From Xenophilus arseniciresistens (lineage in GTDB: Bacteria; Pseudomonadota; Gammaproteobacteria; Burkholderiales; Burkholderiaceae_C), in assembly GCF_028023875.1 (NCBI RefSeq), contig NZ_JAQIPB010000001.1, forward strand, positions 868,001 to 932,000: a stretch of 64,000 bases of DNA. The letters are read 5' to 3'. Position 1 is the stretch's first letter, and every line of letters starts with the position of its first letter. This document shows positions 20,849-34,903 of the stretch, one piece after another. The notes under the pieces were generated by a model. The model did no database searches. It saw only the letters and a program-made list of their open reading frames with translations, and was not told where the DNA came from. A program made the translations under genes and the position numbers.

Positions 20849-21792
20849 CGTGCCACCTCCAGGGGTGTCTGCTCGCCGGCCATCAGGTCAATGAACACGT
20901 CTTCCAGGTCGGCCTTTCGCATTTCCACGTCCTCGATGGCCACGCCTGCTTCACGCAGGCTGGCCAGCAGTTGTTCAACTTCGCCGGCGTCGCGCGCCGG
21001 CAGTTGCACGATGCGCCCCGTGATGCGCGCATGCTGGGCCAGCGCCCAGGGCAGGTTGCCATCGGTCTTGAAGCGCAGCACGTTGCTGGCCGCGGACTTC
21101 AGCAGCTCGCTGGTGCGGTTCAGCGCGATCAGCTGGCCCTTCTTGAGCATGGCGATGCGGTTGCACAGGGCCTCGGCCTCTTCCAGGTAGTGCGTGGTCA
21201 GCAGCACCGTGCTGCCCTGCTTGTTCAGGCGCGCCACGAACTGCCACAGCGTCTGGCGCAGTTCCACGTCCACCCCCGCCGTGGGCTCGTCGAGCACGAT
21301 CACGGGCGGCTTGTGCACCAGGGCCTGCGCCACCAGCACGCGGCGCTTCATGCCGCCCGAGAGCTGGCGCAGGTTGGCCGTGGCCTTGTCGGCCAGGCCC
21401 AGGCTCTGGAGCAGCTCGTCGATCCAGGCCTCGTTGTTGGCGATGCCGAAGTAGCCGGACTGGATGCGCAGCGTTTCGCGCACGTTGAAGAAGGGGTCGA
21501 AGACCAGCTCCTGCGGCACGATGCCCAGCTGGCGCCGCGCCTGGGCGTAGTGCGTGTGCACGTCATAGCCGCGCACGTTCACGCGGCCGGCCGTGGGGCG
21601 CGACAGGCCGGCCAGGATGCTGATCAAAGAGGTTTTGCCCGCGCCGTTGGGGCCCAGGAGGCCGAAGAACTCGCCCTCCTCGATGTCGAAACTCACATCG
21701 TCCAGGGCCCGCAGGCCGTTGCCGCCCTGCGTTTTCTGCTGACGTGAAGATGCATAGGTCTTGGAGACCGACTGGAAGGAGATCGCGGGCAT
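20845..21792 (-). CDS. ABC exporter ATP-binding protein (YadG-like)
   Basis: A 315-residue ATPase. Walker A is LLGPNGAGKTSLI near residue 44, the Q-loop is GIVPQELVFDP, the signature is QLSGGMKRRVLVAQAL, Walker B is VIVLDEPTAGVD and the switch histidine is in LLTTHYLEEAEALC. The C-terminal 80 residues form the extra domain of the drug/polysaccharide exporter subfamily. It overlaps the permease gene by four bases and is 95 bases after mlaB. Confidence 0.9.
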   Translation of the reverse strand: MPAISFQSVSKTYASSRQQKTQGGNGLRALDDVSFDIEEGEFFGLLGPNGAGKTSLISILAGLSRPTAGRVNVRGYDVHTHYAQARRQLGIVPQELVFDPFFNVRETLRIQSGYFGIANNEAWIDELLQSLGLADKATANLRQLSGGMKRRVLVAQALVHKPPVIVLDEPTAGVDVELRQTLWQFVARLNKQGSTVLLTTHYLEEAEALCNRIAMLKKGQLIALNRTSELLKSAASNVLRFKTDGNLPWALAQHARITGRIVQLPARDAGEVEQLLASLREAGVAIEDVEMRKADLEDVFIDLMAGEQTPLEVAR

Positions 21793-21887
21793 GGGGCCGG
21801 AATTTTAGGCGGCCCGGCCACCGGCCGCTGGCATGGGGCCATCCCCGCGCCGGCAGGGCGCCCGGGACGCGCCGTGGGCGCTTCTGC

Positions 21888-22190
21888 CTAAGGTGCGGCG
21901 GGCAGCAGGCCGGCCACGCCATACAGCGTGGCCAGCTCGCGCAGGCGCTGGGGCAGCGCCTTGACGGCAAAGCCGCGGCCCTTGACGCCCGCCTCGCGCC
22001 GGCATTCGAGCAGCACGGCAATGGCCGAAGAATCGAACTGGGCCAGCGCGCCCGCGTCGACGATGGCCACCGAGCCGCGCTGCGCCTCCAGGCCCTGCTG
22101 CAGCATGCGCATGCAGGCCGGGGCCTCGTCGTGCGTCAGGCGCGCGGGCAGCACCAGCATGGCGGCTTCGGAAGCGGCTTGGGTGGCCAT
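21888..22190 (-). CDS. mlaB: STAS-domain protein of the Mla phospholipid transporter
   Basis: A 100-residue STAS-domain protein. MlaB binds the MlaF ATPase and is needed for assembly and activity of the MlaFEDB complex in the inner membrane. The STAS loop is DAGALAQFDSSAIAVLLE near residues 45-62, with the usual serine pair. The start at 22190 (MATQAASEAAML) places it 11 bases after mlaC. The same frame is open upstream into mlaC, but that part is not coding. Confidence 0.85.
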   Translation of the reverse strand: MATQAASEAAMLVLPARLTHDEAPACMRMLQQGLEAQRGSVAIVDAGALAQFDSSAIAVLLECRREAGVKGRGFAVKALPQRLRELATLYGVAGLLPAAP

Positions 22191-22201
22191 GTGTGAGGGG
22201 C

Positions 22202-22858
22202 TCAGCCCTTGGTGCCCGCGTTGGACTTGTTGCGCGCCGCCAGCGACGCCACCAGGCCATCGATGCCCTTGCTGCTGATCTCCTGCGCGAACTGGGTGCG
22301 GTAGGTTTCCACCAGCCACACGCCCATCACGTTGAGGTTGTAGACCTTCCAGCCAAAGCCCTGGCCGGGGGTCTTTTCCAGGCGGTAGTCGAGCTGGATC
22401 GGGTCGCCACGGCCGCGGATCTCGCTTTGCACCAGCACTTCCTTGTCGTTGGCCGTGCCGCGGAAGGGCTTGATGGCCACCTCCTGGTCCGACACCTGGT
22501 CCAGCGCCCCTGCGTAGGTGCGCACCAGCAGGGTCTTGAACTCCTGCTGCAGGCGCGTGCGCTGCTCGGGCGTGGCCTGGCGCCAGGCCGGGCCGACGGC
22601 CGAGGCGGTCATGCGCTGGAAGTTCACGTTGGGCATGATCTGCGTATCGACCAGCGCCATGATCTTGTTGATGTCGCCCGCCTTGATGGAAGCGTCGGCC
22701 TTGATGGTGTTGAGCACCTCGGTGGACAGGCGCTTGACCAGCATGTCGGGCGCCTCGTCGGCGGCCCAGGCAGGCGCAAAGGCGGTGACGCCGGTGGCCA
22801 CGAGCGTGGCCGAAACAGCCCAGCGGGCCAGGGTGCGACGTTGGATCAGGCTTGTCAT
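22202..22858 (-). CDS. mlaC: Periplasmic phospholipid-binding protein of the Mla system
   Basis: A 218-residue protein (Tol_Tol_Ttg2 family) that shuttles phospholipid between MlaA in the outer membrane and MlaD in the inner membrane. The start at 22858 follows an AAGGAAGG ribosome-binding site. The signal peptide (MTSLIQRRTLARWAVS, then a hydrophobic core) probably ends at APAWA-ADEAP. Family blocks are MPNVNFQRMTASAVGPAWRQ and YNLNVMGVWLVETYRTQF. Confidence 0.92.
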   Translation of the reverse strand: MTSLIQRRTLARWAVSATLVATGVTAFAPAWAADEAPDMLVKRLSTEVLNTIKADASIKAGDINKIMALVDTQIMPNVNFQRMTASAVGPAWRQATPEQRTRLQQEFKTLLVRTYAGALDQVSDQEVAIKPFRGTANDKEVLVQSEIRGRGDPIQLDYRLEKTPGQGFGWKVYNLNVMGVWLVETYRTQFAQEISSKGIDGLVASLAARNKSNAGTKG

Positions 22859-23032
22859 CTTGCTCACCTTCCTTGTGTGATTTTTTCTAGGGTGACGCAG
22901 GCTCAGGCGGAGCCCTCGTCCCGGCTTTGGAGACTGCGGCGGCGCACCGGGTTCCCGCACCGCCGGGCCTGAATGCAACACGATGCATGCGGGCATCGGC
23001 GCTTTCAGGCGCGTGCAACAACCCGCTCTCGC

Positions 23033-23881
23033 TCAGTCGAGGTCGTAGCGCTCTTCGGTTTCGGTGCCCGCGGCGCCGTCGCGCACCTCGATGGCGCGGC
23101 GCTGCAGGTGGGAATCGCGCAGGAAGCTGTAGGGGTCCAGCGCGGCTTCCTGCAGCAGTTGCGTCACGCCCAGCAGGCGCGCCCGCGTGTCCACCACGTC
23201 GAGCACCGACAGCGCGTTGCGCACTGGAATGTCATTGATGGCGCCCACCGGGTTGCCCCAGCGGTCCGCGGGCAGGGCCGCGGTGTCGCGCAAGGTCGAG
23301 GGGCCGAACAGCGGCAGCATCACAAACGGGCCGGAAGGCACGCCCCAGTAGCCCAGGGTCTGGCCGAAATCCTCGGAATGGCGGTTGATGCCGGCTTCGC
23401 TGGCGATGTCCAGCAGGCCGCCCAGGCCGAACACCGTGTTGACGTTCAGCCGCATGAAGGTCTCGGCGCTGCCCCGCAGCTTGAGCTGCATCACGTTGTT
23501 GGCCAGGTTCCAGACGTCGCCGATGTTGCCGAAGAAGTTGCTCACACCCGTGCGTACGAAGCTGGGCAGCACATCGCGGTAGGTGGTGGCCACGGGCTTG
23601 AGCACGGCGCGGTCCAGCCCGTCATTGAAGCGGTACATGGTCCGGTTGAAGGGCTCGAAGGGGTCGTCCTCGTTCGAAGCCGGGGCCGGGGCGGCTGCAG
23701 CAGACGCAGCGGGGAGCGCGGGCTGTGCATTGCCGGTCAGGGGCTGGGCCACAGCGGCATGGCTGGCCAGAAGGCCCAGGGCCAAGGCCAGGCTGGTGCC
23801 CGCCAGGCGCCAGGCGGCCGGCGCGGCGCCGGGGAACGTGAAACTGCTACTGCTTGCGGTCGTCATTTGTGGGTTTGGCAT
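23033..23881 (-). CDS. mlaA: Outer-membrane phospholipid removal protein MlaA (VacJ)
   Basis: A 282-residue MlaA/VacJ protein that extracts mislocalised phospholipid from the outer leaflet. Family marks are DPFEPFNRTMYRFNDGLDR near residue 75, the FFGNIGDVWNLANN block, GLGGLLDIASEAGI and the C-terminal DPYSFLRDS. The N-terminal signal sequence ends at SHAAVAQP and has no lipobox cysteine, unlike the lipoprotein of E. coli. Starts at 23881 (MPNPQMTT) and 23866 (MTTASSSS) are both possible. Either overlaps the end of mlaD. Confidence 0.9.
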   Translation of the reverse strand: MPNPQMTTASSSSFTFPGAAPAAWRLAGTSLALALGLLASHAAVAQPLTGNAQPALPAASAAAAPAPASNEDDPFEPFNRTMYRFNDGLDRAVLKPVATTYRDVLPSFVRTGVSNFFGNIGDVWNLANNVMQLKLRGSAETFMRLNVNTVFGLGGLLDIASEAGINRHSEDFGQTLGYWGVPSGPFVMLPLFGPSTLRDTAALPADRWGNPVGAINDIPVRNALSVLDVVDTRARLLGVTQLLQEAALDPYSFLRDSHLQRRAIEVRDGAAGTETEERYDLD

Positions 23882-24353
23882 TTCCCGATCCACCGGCGCC
23901 ATCCGCAGCCGAATTGAACAGGAATTGGCTGATCAGATTCTCCAGCACCACTGCGGACTGCGTGTCGGTCACGACGTCGCCGGCCTGAAGGTTGCGGTCG
24001 TCAGCGCCCGGCTCCACGCCGATGTACTGATCGCCCAGCAGCCCGCTGGTGAGGATCTTGAGGGAACTGTCCTTGGGAAAAGAATAGCGGCTCTGCAGCG
24101 AGAGCACGACGTCGGCCTGAAAGGTCTTGTCGTTGAAGGTGATCGATTCCACACGGCCCACCACCACGCCGGCGCTGCGCACCGCCGTCTGCGGCTTGAG
24201 GCCGCCGATGTTCTGGAAGCGCGCCGTGACGTTGTAGGTCTTCTGGAAGCTCAGGCTCAGCAGGTTGGCCGACTGCAGCGCCAGAAAAAGCAGTGCCGCC
24301 GCGCCGATGAGCACGAACAGGCCGACCCAGATGTCCTTGTTCGAACGTTGCAT
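23847..24353 (-). CDS. mlaD: MCE-domain substrate-binding subunit of the Mla transporter
   Basis: A 168-residue protein with one N-terminal membrane helix (residues about 8-27, WVGLFVLIGAAALLFLAL) and one periplasmic MCE domain (YNVTARFQNIGGLKPQTAVRS, then VVVGRVESI). MlaD forms a hexameric ring on MlaE and accepts lipid for transport. The C-terminal tail is Gly/Asn-rich. The final codons overlap the mlaA start region. Confidence 0.93.
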   Translation of the reverse strand: MQRSNKDIWVGLFVLIGAAALLFLALQSANLLSLSFQKTYNVTARFQNIGGLKPQTAVRSAGVVVGRVESITFNDKTFQADVVLSLQSRYSFPKDSSLKILTSGLLGDQYIGVEPGADDRNLQAGDVVTDTQSAVVLENLISQFLFNSAADGAGGSGNAKPTNDDRKQ

Positions 24354-24368
24354 GTGTGATCCCTTGTA

Positions 24369-25151
24369 CTAGCTGCTGAACATCATGGCCGTCAGCAGGA
24401 AATCCAGGCCCAGCACCGACAGCGAGGCCATGACCACGGTGCGGGTGGTGGCGCGCGAAACGCCTTCGGGCGTGGGATTGGACTCGTAGCCCTGCAGCAG
24501 CGCGATGAAGCTCACGGCGATGCCGAAGACCACGCTCTTGACGATGCCGTTGCCCACGTCGGACCAGACGTCCACGCTGCTTTGCATGCGGCCCCAGAAG
24601 GTGCCGGCGTCCACACCCAGCATCAGCACCCCCACGATGTAGGCGCCGATCACGCCCACGGCGCTGAACACCGCCGCCAGCAATGGCATGGTGATCACGC
24701 CGCCCCAGAAGCGCGGCGCGAGCACGCGGCGCACCGGGTCCACCGCCATGATTTCCATCGCGGCCAGTTGCTCGCCGGCCTTCATCAGGCCCACTTCGGC
24801 CGTCAGCGAGGTGCCGGCGCGGCCCGCGAACAGCAGCGCCGCCACCACCGGGCCCAGCTCGCGCACCAGCACCAGCGTGACCACCTGGCCCAGCGTGTCG
24901 GTGGAGCCGAACTGCGCCAGCGTGTAGTAGATCTGCAGGCCCAGCACGAAACCCACGAACAGGCCGGAGACCGCGATGATGGCCAGTGAGTAGTTGCCCA
25001 GGAAATGGATCTGGTCGCGCACCAGTGAGAAGCGCCTCAGCGCCACGCCGCCCAGCGCCAGCAGGCGCACGAACAGGCGGCCCGCATGGCCGATGTCCGC
25101 CAGCTTGCTGCGCACCGCGAAGCCGACGTCTGCAGGCTTGTACCAGCTCAT
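24369..25151 (-). CDS. mlaE: Mla transporter permease
   Basis: A 260-residue permease of the MlaE/YrbE family with five to six membrane helices. Characteristic blocks are VGFVLGLQIYYTLAQFG, LVRELGPVVAALLFAGRAG and TAEVGLMKAGEQLAAMEIMAVDP. It overlaps mlaF by four bases and precedes mlaD by 15 bases. It forms the membrane core of the inner-membrane MlaFEDB complex. Confidence 0.95.
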   Translation of the reverse strand: MSWYKPADVGFAVRSKLADIGHAGRLFVRLLALGGVALRRFSLVRDQIHFLGNYSLAIIAVSGLFVGFVLGLQIYYTLAQFGSTDTLGQVVTLVLVRELGPVVAALLFAGRAGTSLTAEVGLMKAGEQLAAMEIMAVDPVRRVLAPRFWGGVITMPLLAAVFSAVGVIGAYIVGVLMLGVDAGTFWGRMQSSVDVWSDVGNGIVKSVVFGIAVSFIALLQGYESNPTPEGVSRATTRTVVMASLSVLGLDFLLTAMMFSS

Positions 25152-25978
25152 CGGGACGACTCCCCTGCTCCGCCGCCGCCGCCGACGCCGAAGTCGGCTT
25201 CGATGCCCGGCCCGGGGTGATGAAAGCGCACCGGCCCTTCGGCCTGCGCGTTGACGAACTGGTGCACCAGCGGATCGGTGCTGGCGCGCACCTCCTCGGG
25301 CGTGCCCTGCGCCGCCACGCCGCCATTGGCCAGCACCACCACGTGGTCGGCGATGCGGAAGGTCTCGTCCAGGTCGTGCGAGACGATCAGGCTGGTCAGG
25401 CCCAGCGCGTCGTTGAGCCGGCGGATCAGCCGCGCGGCGGTGCCCAGCGAAATGGGATCCAGCCCCGCGAAGGGCTCGTCGTACATGACCAGTTCCGGGT
25501 CCAGCGCAATGGCCCTGGCCAGCGCCACGCGGCGCGCCATGCCGCCCGAGACTTGCGAAGGCATCAGCTCGCGTGCGCCGCGCAGGCCCACGGCGTCGAG
25601 CTTCATCAGCACGATGTCGCGCACCAGCACTTCAGGCAGTTGGGTGTGTTCGCGCAGCGGAAAGGCCACGTTGTCGAACACGTTCATGTCGGTGAACAGG
25701 GCACCGAACTGGAACAGCATGCCCATGCGCCGGCGCGCGGCGTAGAGCGCGTCGTTGTCCAGTTGGCCCACGTCCTGGCCGTCGAAGAGCACCTGGCCGG
25801 CCTGAGCCCGGACCTGGCCGCCGATCAGCCGCAGCACCGTGGTCTTGCCGCCGCCCGAGGCACCCATCAGCGCCGTGACCTTGCCGCGCGGCGCGGCAAA
25901 GGACACGCCATCGAGGATGGCGCGTTCGTTGTACGCAAAGCGCACGTCACGGAACTCGATGAAGGCTGCAGACGACAA
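25148..25978 (-). CDS. mlaF: Mla transporter ATP-binding protein
   Basis: A 276-residue ATPase that drives the MlaFEDB phospholipid transporter. Walker A is LMGASGGGKTTVL, the signature SQVSGGMARRVALARAIA, Walker B LVMYDEPFAGLDP and the H-loop LIVSHDLDETFRI. I place the start at a TTG (25978) giving MSSAAFIEFRDVRFAY, nine bases after a GGGAG site. The same frame is open to an ATG at 26083, but that stretch covers the rho-independent terminator at 26000-26036 and does not resemble the family. The C-terminus is glycine-rich. Confidence 0.9.
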   Translation of the reverse strand: MSSAAFIEFRDVRFAYNERAILDGVSFAAPRGKVTALMGASGGGKTTVLRLIGGQVRAQAGQVLFDGQDVGQLDNDALYAARRRMGMLFQFGALFTDMNVFDNVAFPLREHTQLPEVLVRDIVLMKLDAVGLRGARELMPSQVSGGMARRVALARAIALDPELVMYDEPFAGLDPISLGTAARLIRRLNDALGLTSLIVSHDLDETFRIADHVVVLANGGVAAQGTPEEVRASTDPLVHQFVNAQAEGPVRFHHPGPGIEADFGVGGGGGAGESSR

Positions 25979-25999
25979 GCCGTTGTACTCCCGGTCAAC

Positions 26000-26036
26000 A
26001 AAAAAGCCGGGGGGCTGATTGACAGCATCCCGGCTT
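26000..26036 (-). terminator. Rho-independent terminator after gltD
   Basis: On the minus strand AAGCCGGG pairs with CCCGGCTT around a 17-base loop and is followed by TTTTTT (A-run at 26000-26005 on the plus strand). It ends the gltBD transcript and separates it from the mla operon, which therefore needs its own promoter or read-through. Confidence 0.75.
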
Positions 26037-26140
26037 GGCGGTTGGCCCGATGATAAGGGATGGCCCCCTGACCCGCGCCCCACCTTTGGAGTAGGCAGGA
26101 CGGGGGCTTCCAGATTTCGGCCAGATCGGGGCGCGCGCCC

Positions 26141-26209
26141 TCAGCGAGGCAGGTCGCTGAAGCCCATCAGGAACTCGTCGACGGCACGCGCCGCCTGGCG
26201 GCCCTCGCG
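26141..26209 (-). pseudogene. Diverged duplicate of the last 23 gltD codons
   Basis: On the minus strand this 69-base piece encodes [13 protein letters not shown]... to ...DLPR and a stop, exactly the C-terminal sequence of the intact gltD that ends at 26265. The two copies are 124 bases apart and differ at five positions by direct comparison. All five are synonymous third-base changes. Upstream of this tail the frame reads RSLPAAL and then loses similarity, so there is no intact second gene. It looks like the 3' remnant of another gltD allele left by recombination. Confidence 0.75.
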
Positions 26210-26240
26210 CAGCGCAGCCGGCAGGCTGCGCGTCCATGAA

Positions 26241-26264
26241 CGCCCGAAGGGCGATCCGCGGATC
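26241..26264. repeat. Two small palindromes beside the gltD stop
   Basis: CGCCC-gaa-GGGCG lies at 26241-26253 and the perfect palindrome GATCCGCGGATC at 26253-26264, directly against the gltD stop codon at 26265-26267. They lie between the gltD end and its duplicated tail and may mark the recombination joint or a weak terminator. Confidence 0.5.
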
Positions 26265-27743
<1,479 letters not shown>

Positions 27744-27778
27744 CGTGTGTTCCTGCTCTTTCTTGTGCGTGGGGCGTC

Positions 27779-32515
<4,737 letters not shown>

Positions 32516-32553
32516 GGGGCACGTTCCTCTGGGGGTTTTCACGGGGGAGCCCG

Positions 32554-32582
32554 AGCATAGGGCTTTGCAGGAACAATGCCAA
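32554..32582 (-). promoter_or_regulatory. Predicted sigma70 promoter of gltBD
   Basis: On the minus strand TTGGCA (32582-32577) and TATGCT (32559-32554) are separated by exactly 17 bases and lie about 40 bases before the gltB start. The -35 box matches consensus at five of six positions, the -10 at four. Confidence 0.6.
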
Positions 32583-32589
32583 AGTATTT

Positions 32590-32610
32590 AATTGGGGTCA
32601 GATTCCAATT
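32590..32610. repeat. Small palindrome of the kind associated with REP-associated transposases
   Basis: AATTGG and CCAATT flank GGTCAGATT, giving an inverted repeat. The GGGGTCAGATTCC core, and the related GGGACAGATC at 32643-32652, resemble short repeats often seen beside REP-associated transposase genes. The transposase homologue gene ends 83 bases away. The stretch 32587-32660 is AT-rich, unlike its surroundings. Confidence 0.5.
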
Positions 32611-32693
32611 ATTTTCTGATTATTTTTGTCGAGAATTATTTAGGGACAGATCAAAAAATCGTCCGAAAGTTCAGCCCTGACAGGCAGTTGCGA

Positions 32694-33401
32694 TCAATCC
32701 GCTGATGTCTGCCGGCCCGAACTGGGGGGCCGGCCTGCGCGCGCCTTGTGCAGGCGTCGGGGGCTTTGCTGCTGCAGCCGTGCCACAAAGGCCTCGTCGC
32801 CCAGCACCCAGCCGCGCCAGCCGCTGTCACGCAACTGGGCGGCTTCGCTCGTCGAGAGGCCCTCGCGCACCAAATCGGCGTAGGCCGCCTCGCGGGCGAA
32901 GGGCGTGTTGCCCAGGGCCCAGTAGGCCAGCGGCGGCGTCAGGCCGCGCTCCTGGCGCCGCCCCAGGTAGTGGCCCAGGCTGCCCCAGCGCCAGGCCGCG
33001 GCCTCGCCCACCAGGCCGGCCTGCACCGGCGCCAGGTCGAGCGCCACCATGGCCTTGAGCAGCCAGCGCTCGGGCTGCAGCGCGGTGGCGCGGTAACGCC
33101 CCTCCCACAAGGTTCCGCGGCGGCCATGGCGGTCATTGAAATAGCGCACGTAGCTGCGGCCCACGCCCTGCATCCACAGGGGCAGCGAATCATCGCGCGT
33201 GGGCGTCAGCAGCCACTGGAACTCATCATCCAGCAGCACATAGGCATGCAGTTGCACGCCCGCGCGCGGCGCCAGCTCGGTCGCCAGGGTCAGCAGCTTT
33301 TCGCGGTCCGCCGCGTCGATGAACACCGGCTGCCCGTTGTTGCCCCGCTGCAGCGCCAGATGGGGCTGGCCAGCGATGGCAAGGCGGGGCAGTCGGGCCA
33401 T
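32694..33401 (-). CDS. REP-associated tyrosine transposase (Y1/IS200-like) homologue, probably catalytically dead
   Basis: A 235-residue Y1_Tnp-family protein of the RAYT type. The scaffold is well preserved: LQRGNNGQPVF near residue 18, LHAYVLLDDEFQWLLTPT near 50-67, and YVRYFNDRHGRRGTLWEGRYRA near 85. The HUH metal site, usually NHVHLL after HAYVLMP, here reads DEFQWLL. The usual RYIELNPVRAG block reads VALDLAPVQAG, with the tyrosine replaced. The open reading frame is intact and uses GC-rich host-like codons, so the protein may have been kept for another role such as DNA binding. It follows the methyltransferase gene in the same direction. Confidence 0.72.
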   Translation of the reverse strand: MARLPRLAIAGQPHLALQRGNNGQPVFIDAADREKLLTLATELAPRAGVQLHAYVLLDDEFQWLLTPTRDDSLPLWMQGVGRSYVRYFNDRHGRRGTLWEGRYRATALQPERWLLKAMVALDLAPVQAGLVGEAAAWRWGSLGHYLGRRQERGLTPPLAYWALGNTPFAREAAYADLVREGLSTSEAAQLRDSGWRGWVLGDEAFVARLQQQSPRRLHKARAGRPPSSGRQTSAD

Positions 33402-33428
33402 GGACGATCCGCGCGGCGGGTGCGGGTG

Positions 33429-34310
33429 CTACAGCGGAAAACGGCTCTGGGCCAGCGACTCGAGCCCGAACTCGCCCAGCAGCGCCTGCAGGCGCTGCGC
33501 CGCGCTGGCTTTGCGCTGGCCGGTGTGGCGGGCAATGATGAGTTCGTTCTTCATGCTGTGCTCCCAGCCCACCAGCTCGGTCACGGTGACCTGGTAGCCC
33601 TGCGCTTCCAGGTACAGGCAGCGCAGCACGTTGGTGAGCTGGCTGCCCACTTCGCGCGTGTGCAGCGGGTGGCGCCACAGCTCGGCCAGGGGCGTGCGCG
33701 CCAGGGCCAGCGCCTTGTGCTGGCGCAGGCTGGCCGCCACTTCGGCCTGACAGCAGGGCACCAGCACCATGAAGCGCGCCTTCTTGGCCAGGCCGAAGGC
33801 GATGGCGTCGTCGGTGGCCGTGTCGCAGGCATGCAGCGCCGTGACCATGTCGATGCGTGCGGGCAGCGCCTCCGACTGCGTGGATTCGGCCACCGACAGC
33901 GGCAGGAAGCGCATGCGCTCGAAGCCCAGGCGCTGCGCCAATTCCTGCGAGCGCTGCACCAGCTCCTCGCGGGTCTCGATGCCGTAGGCCCATGCATCGC
34001 TGCGGTGGCGCAGGAACAGGTCGTAGAGGATGAAGCCCAGGTAGGACTTGCCGGCGCCATGGTCGGCCACCGTGGCATGGGCACCCTGCTCGGGCAGCTC
34101 CGCCAGCAGCTTCTCGATGAACTGGTAGAGGTGCTGCACCTGCTTGAGCTTGCGCCGCGAATCCTGGTTCAGGCGACCCTCGCGCGTGAGGATGTGCAGC
34201 TCCTTGAGCAGCTCGACCGACTGGCCCGGCTGCAGCGCGTCGGCCAGGGCTTCGGTGGCGGCATCGGCCGGGCTCGCGCCCTTTTTCTTCTTGTCGTGCG
34301 GGCGGCTCAT
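33429..34310 (-). CDS. SAM-dependent methyltransferase (Methyltransf_32-like)
   Basis: A 293-residue Rossmann-fold methyltransferase. The SAM-binding glycine motif appears as VADHGAGKSYLGFILYD near residue 82, and ALHACDTATDDAIAFG near 158 is the H-x-CDTATD motif that is diagnostic of the PF13679-type family. A catalytic-looking CC pair sits in LVPCCQAEVA. Some relatives act on RNA, but the substrate here is unknown. The N-terminus is lysine-rich (DKKKKG). The ATG overlaps the stop of the DUF1415 gene (ATGA), so it is translated with it. Confidence 0.78.
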   Translation of the reverse strand: MSRPHDKKKKGASPADAATEALADALQPGQSVELLKELHILTREGRLNQDSRRKLKQVQHLYQFIEKLLAELPEQGAHATVADHGAGKSYLGFILYDLFLRHRSDAWAYGIETREELVQRSQELAQRLGFERMRFLPLSVAESTQSEALPARIDMVTALHACDTATDDAIAFGLAKKARFMVLVPCCQAEVAASLRQHKALALARTPLAELWRHPLHTREVGSQLTNVLRCLYLEAQGYQVTVTELVGWEHSMKNELIIARHTGQRKASAAQRLQALLGEFGLESLAQSRFPL

Positions 34311-34903
34311 GGGCGTGCCTTTGCGTCGCGGTCCGTCGTCGTCATGTGCGCGCCCACGTCCAGCGCGCGCCAGCCCTGGGCGCCCAGCGCCTCGAGCGTG
34401 CGGATGTTGCGTTCATAGATGTCGGCCGCTTCGGGCACGGCCGCGACGGCCCGCTCGATGCTGGCCTCGCGCAGCAGGTGCAGCGTCGGGTAGGGAGATT
34501 GGTTGCTTGCATTGCCCATGTCTTCGGCCTCCGTGCCCGCAAACTGGAATTGCGGGTGAAAGCTGGCCAACTGCAGCTCGCCTTCGTGTCCCGCCTTGCG
34601 CAGGCGGCGCTCGGCGCGCGCAGTGAAGTCATTGAAAGTCAGGAAGTCCGCCAGCGCCAGCGGCGCGATCAGCAAAGTGGTGTCGCGCTGCTCGGCCGGC
34701 AGCTCGCGCAGGGTCTGGGCCTCTTCCAGCAGCGCCTGCATCAGGCCATCCGCATCATCGTCCAGCCAGACGCGGCAATGCACCTGCCCCTTCACATGCA
34801 CCGCCTTGGCAAAGGGGCACAGGTTCAGCCCGATCACCGCGCGTTCCAGCCAGCGCGTGGTGTCGGCCAGGGCCTGCGCTTCCAGCGTCTGCAGCGGCGT
34901 CAT
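34307..34903 (-). CDS. DUF1415 family protein
   Basis: A 198-residue soluble protein of the DUF1415 family. Recognisable segments are GLNLCPFAKAVHVKGQVH near residues 25-42, FHPQFQFAGTEAEDMGNA near 115 and NQSPYPTLHLLREASIE near 134. The CPFA-type cysteine, with no cluster partner, is conserved in the family. The biochemical role is not established. It overlaps the MFS gene before it and the methyltransferase gene after it by four bases each. A longer frame running upstream, antisense-free but inside the MFS gene, is not coding. Confidence 0.82.
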   Translation of the reverse strand: MTPLQTLEAQALADTTRWLERAVIGLNLCPFAKAVHVKGQVHCRVWLDDDADGLMQALLEEAQTLRELPAEQRDTTLLIAPLALADFLTFNDFTARAERRLRKAGHEGELQLASFHPQFQFAGTEAEDMGNASNQSPYPTLHLLREASIERAVAAVPEAADIYERNIRTLEALGAQGWRALDVGAHMTTTDRDAKARP

